Shown here piece by piece: positions 22,039 through 33,844 of a DNA stretch of 64,000 nt. Positions within the stretch are counted from its first letter, which is position 1, and the number at the start of each line of letters is the position of its first letter. A program made the position numbers and the translations under genes. The DNA lies in contig NC_092092.1 of NCBI RefSeq assembly GCF_045679555.1, positions 22,434,969 to 22,498,968 on the forward strand. The letters run 5' to 3'. Under the pieces are notes generated by a model. It was not told the DNA's origin. It ran no database searches and saw nothing but the letters and a program-made list of their open reading frames with translations. Origin of the DNA: Salvelinus alpinus (lineage: Eukaryota; Chordata; Actinopteri; Salmoniformes; Salmonidae).

Positions 22039-25000
22039 CTGCAGAGAGAGAGAAAAACAGAGGAACATTGTCACTTGTGGAAGCAAATCATTATATCTGA
22101 TCTAAGACTTTTATTTACTCTCTGAAACAGTGTAAAAAATGATCTGCAATTCAAAATGTGGTGTACAGCCACTGGGCCCTGTGTGAGAGGGAGGGAGACA
22201 CTCACCATGACCAGTGGAGGGGAGTGGGTGCCGGGAGCCCTGGTAGCAGCCTGGTTGAGCCTGGTGCTCTGCTCCTTTACGTAGCACTTGTTACAGTAAC
22301 CCTCCAGCATGACCTTGCCCATGGCCCCACAGTCCGGGCCCCGACAGCGCGAAGCATCCTGGAAACCTGCCTCTGACGCGTGACGACTCTGGATTGGAGC
22401 AGGGGGAGGATGAGGGGTCGCCACTGGGAGAGGTGAACACAGCAAAACCACACGTCAAACTCACATATGACCACACACAATATCAACTTATCTTGAGATT
22501 CCAGTAAATTTGCAGCTTTCCCAGTACTGTCTGGTGTAAACATTTTGTTTGTTTCATGTTGTCTCTAAGTATACTGATATAAGTAGATTAATAGTAGACA
22601 TGACAGCTGTGGGTTTGATGTGGCCTGATTCCCTTTGATGAAATCTATGTTTTGCTGGGAAATTATTAGAAAAGCATTTCTTGTTAAAATGACTATGAAC
22701 GAGCGGCTGATTAGACTTACGGTGGTTGGTCTGATAGTCCAGGTAACAAATGGTGCAGAATCCAAGATTCTGTTGAGTCCCGAAGAACTGGCATCCCGAC
22801 CTCTTACAGGGCTGGCCAGACGTGTTGCCGTTGAGAGCCGAGGTGCCTGAGCGCTCAGAGTCCCTTGGCTGGGGCTGAGTCCATAACGACCCAGAGGAGG
22901 CCTCTATCCTGGCTGCTGCCGGTGGCTGGGGATCCTCGCCCCTCTCCGTAGCAGTCCTCTGGAGGCACGGGGGGCACAGTCCGTTAAATATCCTGAAGGC
23001 CTTCTGGTGGCACACGTTGCACCGCTCTGTCTCCTGCTCCCGTCCCGCGCCCCACTGGGGCCAGCCGAGGTGGGCAGGCAGGGGGATGCCTGAGGAGCCA
23101 TCAGCAGTAGGTGCATTCTGCCGGGTGTTGAAGCAGCGTTCACACAGACCATCGTGCTCCACGCTGAGGGTGAAAAGGCAGCCGGGTGTCTTGCACTTCA
23201 TGGCGTGGGTCTCGCTGTACAGGCTGAGGCTGGGCGCCGTGGGTGGGGGAGGGACGGAGCGCGGGCTGGATAACACCGCCCGGCAGCCACTACTACACTC
23301 TGGCTCACAAGCCTGACCACCGCCTTTCGTAGGAGCGGCCTCTATCCTCCCGTTGGGCTGGCCCTGGCGTTTTTCAAAGCACTCGTGACAGTGTGGCTGG
23401 GTGTCCACGGAGACGTAGAAGGTGCATCGTGGTGTGGCACAGCGGATCTCGATAAGGGACAGCTGGGACACGGAGAAGGGGGGTGGTCTATGGGGCTGGG
23501 CGGCCCACAGTTGGTCCTTGTCCTCCTGCCAGCGCTTGTACTCGTGGTTGACCAACTGGAGGTAGTCCTCCATCAGGTTCATGTCCTCAGGCAGGTTCCC
23601 TTCATCCAGCCTGGGAGAGGCAACATGGAACACACTCAGAACTATTGATAGGCTAATCACACACCTCTCGGCCAGGTCGTCAATATTGACAATTGGTTCT
23701 CAACTGACCCACCCGATTAAATAAAGTAAATACAAATGAAGTACTATTATGCCACAAACATACTTTTAAAAACAGATTTGTAGTGCTTTTTAAACTGTGC
23801 TTAATATCCTGTTCTAGTGTAGTTCCCCATGCCTTTAGTGTCCCACCCACCTGGCAGCGTTAATGATGCGTGTGGTGTCATAGCCCAGTCCAATGACAGG
23901 GATCTCAATCAGCATCAGGTAGTCCTTCAGCAGCCTCTCCTTCTGCGTCTGCTCCTTCTCCATCAGGAAGTGCACCTTGAGCTCCTCGAAGCCCCCGCGG
24001 CCCGGGTTGATCAGCGGCACCGCTCGGATCTCTGGGGCACACAGTCATAATAATAATACATGAATAATACATAGGTGTTAGGTATATACTACCACTTTTC
24101 TGGGACCCAATGACGCTGTACAACAAAAACAGCAGAAGAAATGACTAAATTTAGTAGGATGCGGTATATAGGTCACATTCACCCTCATTCTACAAGCACT
24201 CCTCAACAGGGTAATCTATCAATGACAGTTACTGTACACACCTGGGCCACTGTCTTTGATGGTGATGAGGGGGGCAAAGTGCTGGGAGTCGTAGCCGAGC
24301 ACTATGGGGTACTTGTAGCACTCCCCTGGAGGCCAGTGCAGAGGCAGGTAGATGCCCCCCACATTGAGGGGAGAGAAGGAGGAGCAGGATTTCATGCTGC
24401 GTAGCACCTGGTCTGTAAGGATACAGCCATGAGTTAGATACTGGACACCATACTTGACAGACTGCTTCTACTGCAATAGTAGACAGACCTACAGAAAGAG
24501 GTACAGAAACTGTACACACCAGACTAGGGTCAAAATAATTTGTCAAACACTTTCAAAAATGGGTGCTTGAGTTTGACCTGTACAATTGAACCAACAGAAT
24601 AGAGACGGAGCATACTTGTACAATGTAAACATAACTTCTGATGAACTGAATGATGAAAGGCTCCATTGAGAAAGGCTGTACCTGCGATGACGATGATGGG
24701 CCTGCGGAGGATGTTTGAGAGGACAAAGATGTGTATGTCTTCCAGGGAGTCAAACTGCAGCCCGTTGCTGCTGGATACAGGTGATGCCATCTTGATGATC
24801 TTCTCCCATTCCTCCTCCCAATTCTGAAAATAAAAAACACTTTGAGTTAGGCTGCTTTGAACATTATGATACTACTAACAGGTGATACTACTAACAGGTG
24901 ATACTACTAACAGACCTGTGTGATACCACTAACAGGTGATACTACTAACAGACCTGTGTGATACCACTAACAGGTGATACTACTAACAGACCTGGGTGAT

Positions 25001-28000
25001 ACTACTAACAGGTGATACTACTAACAGAACTGGGTGATACTACTAACAGGTGATACTACTAACAGACCTGGGTGATACTACTAACAGGTGATACTACTAA
25101 CAGACCTGGGTGATACTACTAACAGGTGATACTACTAACAGAACTGGGTGATACTACTAACAGGTGATACTACTAACAGACCTGAGTGATACTACTAACA
25201 GGTGATACTACTAACAGACCTGGGTGATACCTCTAACAGGTGATACTACTAACAGACCTGGGTGATACTACTAACAGGTGATACTACTAACAGACCTGGG
25301 TGATACTACTAACAGGTGACACTACTAACAGACCTGGGTGATACTACTAACAGGTGATACTACTAACAGACCTGGGTGATACCTCTAACAGGTGATACTA
25401 CTAACAGACCTGGGTGATACTACTAACAGGTGATACTACTAACAGACCTGGGTGATACTACTAACAGGTGATACTACTAACAGACCTGGGTGATACTACT
25501 AACAGGTGATACTACTAACAGGTGATACTACTAAAAGACCTTGGTCAAATATATACAATACGTCAAACACTTTCAAATACTTGGGCTGCACTTGACTTAG
25601 CTTGCCTGGTACAATGACACCAATGGAATAGGCCCAAAAGTGCAAACTCCAAACTAAATCAAGCACGCATCTTACTATACTTTCCAAGTATCTGACATTA
25701 TGCAGTTATCATTATGCACCCAGGTCTGCTATAGTAACACCATCCTAGCCGTAGCGGGGCCTCCGTTCCTCACCATGGTGCTGTAACGCAGGCCAGTCTG
25801 GGTGAACTCCTGAGACTGCAGCAGCTCAGTCTGGAAACGGGCTCTGAAGTTGCCCGTGTCTGTCTCCTTTAGCACGCTGTACAGGGCCTTCCTCAGGACC
25901 AGGTCTGTGTCCTGCACCCCCAGCATGTACTGAGATGCAGCATGGAGAAGACAGTTCCCATCTCCTGCAACACACATATACAGCCATGAGAAATGGGGGT
26001 AGATATTACATACGGAACAGGATCCCCACTAGAACACATGTAAACAAGAATAACATGTTTCTTGACCTAGACTAGCGTGAGGAGGATATCACATCCTTTA
26101 TTAATAACAAGCCTGTGTCAACAAATATGTCGACTGACTTTATTATGTTGACGCATTCAACTTTGTAGAACTCCGTCTGGTTTGAGCCAGACATGTACAG
26201 TAGATGTTAAGTTTATCTCCAGTCCTTTAATATGAATCTGTGTTTATGTGAAATACAAAGTGCCCATCCTCACATCACCAGAGGTAATACTGCGGGTCAT
26301 TAACGGCAAAACTATCCATCACAGACAAAGACCTGTATCGCTTGGAGAAAATAGTCTAAAAGGAGAGGGGATTTCCAGACAAGCTCTCACAGCGCTCTTT
26401 AGGCATCCATTATATCTGACCATCATTCATCACCTTACAGAGGAAATATAAAAAGGCCTGAGAAAGTTTGATGTCACAGACTCTATCAGCACTGTTAGTT
26501 TTTGTGGTGTACTTTTATTGCATTCCTTTTTAATCTTCTTTGAGAGACCAGAGAAAAACTTTGTGCAAGTACTGCAGGTACTGTGGGCTTTGACACACTA
26601 GCCTGGTCCCACACTTTATGTATCAGTCTTCTATTGTTGTCATCATGCCATACAACATGGCTAAAACAGACTGGACCACTAGGCCTAAGACACATACAGT
26701 ATTGGTTTAAACTCTAACTGTATTTTAATTAGACAGTCGTATGGTCCCTTGGCACGTTAACACTGAAATAACCTAAACTAAATAAGAGAATGAAAGAACA
26801 GCCTTTAGTGATGACTGGAGAGGGTGACAGACAGGGCCTGAATGAGTAAATCAGGTAAATTACGAGTTGCGTATGCAGGTTTTAATCCAAGTTTAAGAAA
26901 TCAATGGTAAACTGTATGGAGAAAATTTTGACTCTTATTGCAGGGCGGCGGGTCTTTTTGTCATTGTGAAACATCAGTGAGTACGGGGAGCCTAGCTCGT
27001 CTGAAATACCCTGCTGCCTGCCACACTAAAGAGAGGAATTTCCCTGAGTGTGGTTCTCTGTGACTAAGTGCCGTGAGGCTGCCATTCGACTCTTTCTTCC
27101 CTTGTCTGCTGCTCCATAGACATCAGACTCTGGACTTTCCAGAGGGGCGGAGCTTGGCTCGGCTGGAACGCTTTCTCTTTACGAGCTTCGCCGACGACCA
27201 GTAGAGGTCTCATTTTCGCGTGGGATGATATATTTTTATATTTACACACGCATATTTCTTTACTTAAAAAAGGAAGTTCTGAGTACTGACATGGAACACC
27301 TTCTGCCTTCCTCTTTTTTGTCTTCCGCCAGGCTGAAAAACCAGTCTGGGCCTGTAGAGGTGGACACTGTGTTGCACTACTGTTTTTACATATGTACTGC
27401 TATATGTGCACCGCTATATATGTATTACTATGTGCACCACTATGTAATATGTACACCACTATTATACCTATGTAATATCTGCACCCCAGTCTGTAGATAC
27501 CTGTTGCCAATAGAGGCAGGACATGAGCCTAGTAGGGATAAAAGGGAAAGGGGCCTAAGATGTTTTTTCTATTTCTATCCTTTAAATAATTTGATGTATG
27601 AGGAGAAAGCTTTCCGTCAGTAAAGGGAACATTCTACCCAAGCAACAACAAACCTCCGCACAGAACAGGAAATCTTGATTATGTTCCATCTTAAGGTTGA
27701 ATCATACTGGAGAAAAACCTATTTCTGGTAAAAACACTATGCTTGTTGTGTTGTCAGAATCTTCATATGTAGACGTAAAACCTATACCGGGGGTGTATTC
27801 AGTGATTTGAAAAGATTTGACATGTTGCAGATAGAAATGGAATGAGATCTGACACAATTGCCTATTTTAAATGATAAATGGCAATTGTATATGTTCTTCT
27901 ACATAATACATTTCTATCTGAACTTTCTGTAATGTTGCACTCTGCCGAACACTGTGAACAGACCCCTACAGTTGTATATTAATCAGACAATAAAAAATAA

Positions 28001-31000
28001 AATAACCTGGGCAACCCAGGTAACCCTGCCTTTGAATGTCTGCCTTCAGACTATAAAAGTATGTTGGTAAATGGGCAATTCCCTGGGAAAGTCAACCTGA
28101 GCATGCAAAATAAAGTTTGTCATTTGCAAATGAAACCACTTTCATAATTTTCCAAGGTCTAAATGTTGGAGTGCAAGCTTTATTTAACCAGTTGAATTTG
28201 GGCCATTACAGAGTAGGAGAGCTTGTTTTCCCACTCACAGCTGTCCACTAGTGTTTGTTAAAAGGTTGAGATGTTAATGAAGTAATACAGACCTAATGGA
28301 ATGTCTTCAGTTGTATTTGCTAGTCTTACAGTCTTGTGAAGATGGGGGGGGGGGGGGGGAGCAATGTAACATCCATGCCCCGTACATCGGATCGTCTTGA
28401 AACTTTCTCTGCAAAGTTAACTTTCATCAAGTTGTTTATATATGAGTATCCTTTTTCAGCGTTATGATAGTCGTAACATCCATTACGGTTGTGGATGTGA
28501 TGGATATTGATTTATCATATCTTAGCTTCAAAAGCATGTGCATTCACACATTTTGTGTGCTTGTTCTGAGATGTATTCTTAGACTTTTACAGAAGTAATA
28601 TTGATATATTGAACATTATGTGATATAATTTCCCATACATGGTAGTAGTTTTTTTAAGATAGAAAGATGAAAAGAGTGTTTATCCACAATCTGTGATTAG
28701 TCCTGGAGTGTTATTCAAATGAAACCCCCAAAATATGCTGACTTCATTCAGGGTCCAGTAAAATGGATTGGTGTTATATGCACATCTACAGTATTTTACC
28801 TCATTTGCATAATGTTATATCATATTTCCAATAAGGTGTAATACAAGAAAAATGACATATTTGTGTCTACATTCAGTTGGTAAAGGTTCATTTTGATATA
28901 CACTACCGTTCAAAAGTTTGGAGTCACTTAGAAATGTCCTTGTTTTTGAAAGAAAAGCTAATTTTTGGTCCAATAAATAACATCAAATTAATCAGAAATA
29001 CAGTATAGACATTGTTAATGTTGTAAATGACTATTGTAGCTGGAAACGGCAGATTTTTTATGGAATATCTACATAGGCGTACAGAGGCCCATTATCAGCA
29101 ACCATCACTCCTGTGTTCCAATGGCACGTTGTGTTAGCTAATCCAAGTTTATCATTTTAAAAGGCTAATTGATCTTTAGAAAACCCTTTTGTAATTATGT
29201 TAGCACAGCTGAAAACTGTTGTGCTGATTAAAGAAGCAATATAACTGGCCTTCTTTAGACTAGTTGAGTATTTGGAGCATCAGAATTTGTGGGTTCAATT
29301 ACAGGCTCAAAATGGCCAGAAACAAAGATCTTTCTTCTGAAACTTGTCAGTCTATTCTTGTTCTGAGAAATGAAGGTTCTCGTACAATGCTGTGTACTAC
29401 TCCCTTCACAGAACTGCGTAAACTGTCTCTGACCAGAATAGAAAGAGGAGTGGGAGGCCCCGGTGCACAACTGAGCAAGATGATAAGTACATTAGAGCGT
29501 CTAGTTTGAGAAACAGACGCCTCACAAGTCCTCAACTGGCAGCTTCCTTAAATAGTACCCGCAAAACACCAGTGTCAACGTCAACAGTGAAGAGGCAACT
29601 CCGGGATGTTGACCTTCTAGGCAGAGTTGCAAAGAAAAAGCCATATCTCAGACAGGCCAATAAAAAGAAAAGATTAAGATGGGCAAAAGAACACAGACAC
29701 TGGACAGAGGAACTCTGCCTAGAAGGCCAGCATCCCGGAGTCGCCTCTTCACTGTTGACACTCTTATGTACTTGTCCTCTTGCTCAGTTGTGCACCGGGG
29801 CCTCCCACTCCTCTTTCTATTCTTGTTAGAGACAGTTTGTGTTGTTCTGTGAAGGGAGTAGTACACAGCGCTGTACGAGATCTTCAGTTTCTTGACAATT
29901 TCTCGCATGGAATAGCCTACATTTCTCAGAACAAGAATAGACTGACGAGTTTCAGAAGAAAGATCTTTGTTTCTGGCCATTTTGAGCCTGTAATCGAACC
30001 CACAAAATCTGATGCTCCAGATACTCAACTAGTCTAAAGAAGGCCAGTTTAAATGCTTCTTTAATTATAAATCTGTTTTCAGCTGTGCTAACATAATTGC
30101 AAAAGGGTTTTCTAATGATCAGTTAGCATTTTAAAATGATAAACTTGGATTAGCTAACACAATGTGCCATTGGAACACAGGAGTGATGGTTGCTGATAAT
30201 GGGCCTCTGTAGGCCTATGTAGATATTCCATAAAAGAATCTGCCATTTCCAGTTACAATAGTCATTTACAACATTAACAATGTCTACACTGTATTTCTGA
30301 TCAATGTGATGTTATTTTAATGGACAAAAACATTAGCTTTTCTTTAAAAAACAAGGACATTTCTAAGTGACCCCAAACTTTTGAACGGTAGTGTACATAA
30401 AGGAAAACAATGACCCTGATAGGATGTGGTGTATGGCCTTAGCCTATACAGTATATTATCAAGGCTACCTGTAATTATATAGTCCTAAGCTACTATGCCT
30501 TCTGCTGACATCTTAAAAACGTTCCAGATGACCAAACATTTTTATGTCTATTTCAGACGCCGTAACTTTCATAACGGAGGGTGTAACATCCATAACGGTA
30601 GCTATTTCCTTCTAAAGTAATATTGCAAATGAAAATCTTTTCAAAAGTATTGTTTTTGTGTTCAACCAAGCCTTTCCTTCGAAATGGCTATCCATGTTTC
30701 GACCTAAGACTTACAATCTTCCCAAAAAGCTTGTCCATTTCATGCAACATCCATAATGCCTCTTACTTGCTTCATTTCTCCACCATGCCAATATTTAGAA
30801 TTTCGCTTTTTGGGATATACACTCACTCTAAGGGTTCCTATAGATGCACACATCAACATTTTCATTTATATTTTGTTTGGCCATTCTGTGACACATTAAA
30901 GTTGTGATTTTGCCTAAAATCAGTATGTGGTATTCTCAGTATTCTCGTTTAGAATACTGTGAATTTTTTGTCAGCAACAGAATGACCATCCATTATTTGG

Positions 31001-32635
31001 CAACAGTGGGAATCCACTGGCTCACAATGTCCTGCTTTGTCTCTCATGTCCTGCTCTGCTTCTCCTGTCCTGTTCTTATTCACCAGTCACCTGACACAAT
31101 AGATTAATTCCAGTGAGTCAGCAGCCAGCCAGCAACAGACAGGGTGGTCCTCCTCAGTCTGAAAGTCCTCTGCTGAAAGTCATGGCTGCTGTGTCATTCA
31201 GAGGAGAGGCTACTGTATATGCTGATTTCCCAAATCAAGGCCTAGCTGGGCCCTCCAGAAACTTCTATGAGAAAATGTTATCCTTTCATTAGGAAGGAAA
31301 TATGTATCATGTTAAAGGCTGTTTCTGAATTGGATTTCCAGGAAGACAAACTTTTGTTATCACTATCATTTTACTGGAAATACTGTAGTTTCAACATGTA
31401 GGGAAAAGCCATTAGGATATGATTCATGTTTCATGTACTGTTACTTTGTTATGACAGCATTAAATTACCAAAAGTTCAAGATGTCTATTCCACAGGTGAT
31501 AAGATATTTACCCTCAATAAGACAACACACAAACAAGCCTAATAACCTGGTTATATCTCCTCCTGACAATAACATTCCATATTTGCAATGATTCAATGGA
31601 ATTACAGGATTGACATGGTAACTCACCCACGTATGAGTCAAGACAGGTGGGGCTGTTTGCTGTATGATTTGTGAATAAAGGTCCAACTCACTTAGCTACT
31701 TATTGAGAGAAGGGGTATACCCAAACCTCCACTGCAAGGTATGAATCTAACCAGACGGAAACTGAGCACTACAGAGTTTGAATGCGTCAACAGAATAAAC
31801 TCAGTCAACATGGTCTTTAGAAAAATGGAAGGGAAATTATCACTATGACACCATAGAATTACTGCTTTGGGATCTCCCACATAATTACCCTAGACGTCAG
31901 GATTTAGATACGCTGAACAAATCCTGTACTGTAAATCTTCAGAGTCATGTTAGGTACCAGTCAAATCAAGAGCTGCTAATGGTCATTCTAAAAGATAACA
32001 AATCTCACCTTTGTAATTTACCATAATGTTTGAGTACCAGTGTTTCCCCTATATTCATTTAGCAGCGTTGGCCCAGCACTTTTAAATGGATATTTGTTGG
32101 CTCAATGACTGGAAGTCTATGTTAACAGCTAGTATGTCATTGTGCTAACGCTAGTACCAATGCACCCCACTCCCCCAAGTTACTCTGCCACTGCTGCTGA
32201 AAGAACTCATAGGGGAAACAGTATGAGTAACTCTTACTCTTCAGTGTCAAGGTCTTTCAAACTCCTTTGAAAAATACCCCCTCCCCTACTACCAGCAAGA
32301 GGAACAGAAACCCAAACTAATACATTACCATTGGTTCTCAATGGCACCATCTTCTTGACCTCACGGCACCAGTTGAGCTTCTTCTCCTGCTCTAGGGAGC
32401 TCTGCATGGCCCTGTCCAAGATGGCTGCCTGGATGACCTGTTGGAAGGCCTGGGGGAACTGGCTCATGCGGATCATCTCCAGGGTGTAGCGGTGCATGCC
32501 CCGCAGGTGGTGCATAAGGCCTCCGCTGGCCGCTGGCTTCACCACATCGTTAGGCACCCGCTCCCGGATCTTGACCGCTTTCAGCAGGTTACTCACAAAG
32601 AGGAACTTGGGCAGGAAATTCTGTCCCTGGGACAT
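21754..32635 (-). CDS. tnfaip3: tnfaip3 (A20), complete eight-exon coding region
   Basis: A20 is a cytosolic ubiquitin-editing enzyme that ends NF-kB signalling from TNF, IL-1 and Toll-like receptors by acting on RIPK1, TRAF6 and NEMO complexes. Joining 32635-32329, 25964-25774, 24823-24682, 24412-24242, 24031-23851, 23610-22721, 22423-22206 and 22038-21754 gives 2385 nt, an open frame of 794 residues (human A20 has 790). All borders are GT/AG and phases match. The N-terminal OTU domain has GDGNC with the catalytic Cys near residue 107, GYDSQHF with His near 258, and an Asp near 74 in AILDRAMQ. Seven A20-type Cx2-4Cx11Cx2C fingers follow, near residues 388-408, 470-490, 528-546, 599-619, 654-674, 719-738 and 765-785. 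Finger 4 ([10 protein letters not shown]) is the ubiquitin-binding one and finger 7 is at the C terminus. The start [10 protein letters not shown] is the first in-frame Met of exon 2. No damage is seen. Confidence 0.96.
22206..22423 (-). CDS. tnfaip3: tnfaip3 coding exon with zinc finger 5
   Basis: Acceptor CTCCCAG, donor ATG|GTGAGTG. It carries finger 5 ([11 protein letters not shown]...CNKC) and a Pro/Ser-rich flank. Phase runs from 1 to 0. Confidence 0.94.
22721..23610 (-). CDS. tnfaip3: tnfaip3 large exon with zinc fingers 1-4
   Basis: This 890-bp exon opens with the end of the OTU domain ([20 protein letters not shown]) and contains fingers 1 to 4, separated by low-complexity Pro/Ser-rich linkers. 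Finger 1 is CATPRC...CHEC, finger 2 CKTPGC...CERC, finger 3 CNVC...CPPC, finger 4 CKRSGC...CTIC. A matching large exon exists in mammalian TNFAIP3. Donor ACC|GTAAGT. Confidence 0.95.
23690..23740 (-). repeat. Possible relic of a SINE/LINE tail in tnfaip3 intron
   Basis: TTGGTTCTCAACTGAC and CCGATTAAATAAAG resemble a degraded form of the salmonid SINE tail (TTTGTTCTTAACTGAC...CTAGTTAAATAAAG), read on the plus strand. There is no head. This is a weak call. Confidence 0.35.
23851..24031 (-). CDS. tnfaip3: tnfaip3 coding exon, OTU domain
   Basis: Encodes [20 protein letters not shown] and [16 protein letters not shown] near the end of the OTU fold. Acceptor CCCAG, donor CCAG|GTGGGT; phase 1 to 2. 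Confidence 0.94.
24242..24412 (-). CDS. tnfaip3: tnfaip3 coding exon with catalytic His
   Basis: Encodes [29 protein letters not shown] and [15 protein letters not shown]. The His of DSQHF (about residue 258) corresponds to the OTU catalytic histidine. Acceptor CTTACAG, donor CCAG|GTGTGT. Confidence 0.95.
24530..24610. repeat. Diverged repeat segment beside exon 4, copy 1
   Basis: TTTGTCAAACACTTTCAAA followed by GTGCTTGAGTTTGACCTG and GTACAATTGAACCAACAGAA is similar to 25550-25640 (CGTCAAACACTTTCAAATAC, CTTGACTTAGCTTGCCTGG, ACCAATGGAATAG). The two flank exon 4 and the minisatellite in the same orientation. Confidence 0.55.
24682..24823 (-). CDS. tnfaip3: tnfaip3 coding exon, OTU domain
   Basis: Encodes [40 protein letters not shown] and RPIIVIA, the conserved helix and strand before the catalytic-histidine exon. 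Acceptor TTTTCAG, donor GCAG|GTACAG. Confidence 0.95.
24868..25534. repeat. Minisatellite in tnfaip3 intron 3
   Basis: About 0.67 kb of alternating 16-bp (GATACTACTAACAGGT) and 22-bp (GATACTACTAACAGACCTGG then GT) units, giving a 38-bp higher-order period of roughly 17 copies. Variants such as GACCTGTGT, GAACTGGGT and TACCTCTAAC occur several times, so blocks have been copied together. It lies only about 45 bp outside exon 4. Confidence 0.95.
25550..25650. repeat. Diverged repeat segment in tnfaip3 intron 3, copy 2
   Basis: Partner of 24530-24610 in direct orientation, at the far side of the minisatellite. Confidence 0.55.
25774..25964 (-). CDS. tnfaip3: tnfaip3 coding exon with catalytic Cys
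   Basis: Starts GAGATGGGAACTGT after TTGCAG. With the last base of exon 2 it restores [16 protein letters not shown]. The catalytic Cys codon is at 25951-25953. It also encodes [20 protein letters not shown] and ends [20 protein letters not shown]. Confidence 0.96.
27786..27966. repeat. Dispersed repeat, GGGTGTATTCAGTG/GTTCACAG-type ends
   Basis: The middle word TACATTTCTATCTGAACTTT and right end GAACACTGTGAACAGACCCC have a reverse-complement relative at 50040-50100 (GGTCTGTTCAGGAG...GTTCAGATAGAAATATGTT). This suggests a dispersed non-autonomous element. Confidence 0.5.
29311..29725 (+). pseudogene. Tc1 transposase N-terminal fragment, left arm
   Basis: [20 protein letters not shown] starts the fragment. 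Later frames give [40 protein letters not shown] and [20 protein letters not shown] before the sequence turns back. A deletion near 29373 removes about 30 bp that the right arm retains, and the catalytic DDE region is absent. Confidence 0.85.
29700..29980 (-). pseudogene. Tc1 transposase N-terminal fragment, right arm
   Basis: On the minus strand: [20 protein letters not shown], then [20 protein letters not shown] (a helix-turn-helix), [20 protein letters not shown], then [17 protein letters not shown]. It lacks about 75 bp that the left arm keeps (the [13 protein letters not shown] block). Confidence 0.85.
32329..32635 (-). CDS. tnfaip3: tnfaip3 first coding exon
   Basis: The start codon is at 32633-32635, 35 bp inside an exon whose acceptor is CTTCAG at 32671-32676. 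It encodes [51 protein letters not shown] and [18 protein letters not shown]. The last base is joined to the catalytic-Cys exon. The Asp of AILDRAMQ is the likely third member of the catalytic triad. Confidence 0.95.
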
Positions 32636-33844
32636 GGTGTTCACCAGATGTAATGTGTACAAACGCAGAACTGAAGAGGAGAAAAATAAAAAGTTGTTGG
32701 TTGGTTTCATTGGCAGCACGTGGTTCTGATCACTGGACTATATGGGCCACTTCTAATACTAGACAAATTGTGAGTAATGAATAAAGACAAACAAGAGGGC
32801 TTTTGTGTTCTTTTCCAAGTTAGAATTTCCCCACAGCCTCTGCCGCCCCAATGGGATTGAGGCACATGACAGACGCCTTCTACAAACTGATGGTGATTTC
32901 CAGACCCAAAGCCAAAGGACACCGCTAGGCAGTAGCTAGTAGAAATCATAAGGCCCACTCACACCCACCATCACAGAAAAGTCGGTAATACTGACAATGA
33001 TGCATAAGAACTGCGCAGGATGGAACTATTAAAAACCCTTACAGTTCTTTTCAGTATTCAAGATGGAGGACCATTGAAACAGGAACTTGAAAGTAATGTG
33101 TTTTAACATCAAGAATAACACATTGCTCATCAATCATAAGTCATAAGTCATCTCCCATCTGTAGAACAGTCTGTCAGATATATGTACCCATTTCATATAA
33201 TATGAAAATAAGCTGTTAAGACCTTATGGAGAGGTACCTACCTACAATGTGATATATACTCTAACTGTATATTATGGGCACCGTATACATTATTTAGAAC
33301 AAAACAATTCAAGCAACAAAACAATTCAAGCATCCTTCATCAATTACAGTATAGATTACCTTGAAGGCGCATAATGTCATTGTAGGAGAACCTCTAAATA
33401 TCCATGTAATAAGGAGACTGTCGCTCTTTCGATATTGGCAGACATTGAAGCGTTGGCACAATGGTGAGCGCTGCGGTTTACACAAAACACAATAACAGGA
33501 GTCTGCTGACGTTCGGATTACGTAATTCCTCTGACAGCAACGGTTGAAACATTGTAACATTGCATCGCGAGTATTGTCAAAAACATAGTTACAATGTAAC
33601 ATAAATTATTTATTCCACTGGGTAATGTTTTTTGAATTGCTTGAGGGTGACGTCTTCGTAAACAATGGCTGTCAGAACCATGGCGCCCATGCCAACGCGC
33701 ATACCTCTGTCTGTGTCCCCAGAAACTCAATGCTACGACCAAGGCCTCTCAATGTTAGTCAATAGTAGATATATTTCAAATGCTTAAACGAAAGTGAGTT
33801 ACAATCCTTGGTAAATAAATATATATAATATGAATGAATATTAC

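Larger units (their letters stand above)
28901..30393. mobile_element. Fold-back (inverted-duplicated) Tc1-like element
   Basis: The ends are CACTACCGTTCAAAAGTTTG and its reverse complement, each flanked by TA (28899-28900, 30394-30395). Unlike a normal Tc1, similarity between the arms continues far beyond the terminal repeats: the first 300 or so codon positions of transposase DNA occur on the plus strand in the left arm and on the minus strand in the right arm. Arms of about 0.7 kb meet around an unpaired loop near 29632-29707. Each arm has its own internal deletions. Confidence 0.9.
25965..32328 (-). other. tnfaip3: tnfaip3 intron 2
   Basis: A 6.4-kb intron bounded by G|GTAATG and TTGCAG. 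It holds a fold-back Tc1-like element (28901-30393), a dispersed repeat at 27786-27966 and a 16-base G run at 28344. No other gene is recognised. Confidence 0.85.

Noticed and set aside
22635-23648. Several plus-strand frames of 70-100 codons
   Set aside because: They are opposite-strand shadows of the large tnfaip3 exon.
24868-25534. Regular repeat as a possible CRISPR array
   Set aside because: There are no unique spacers, the units are joined head to tail, and the genome is vertebrate.
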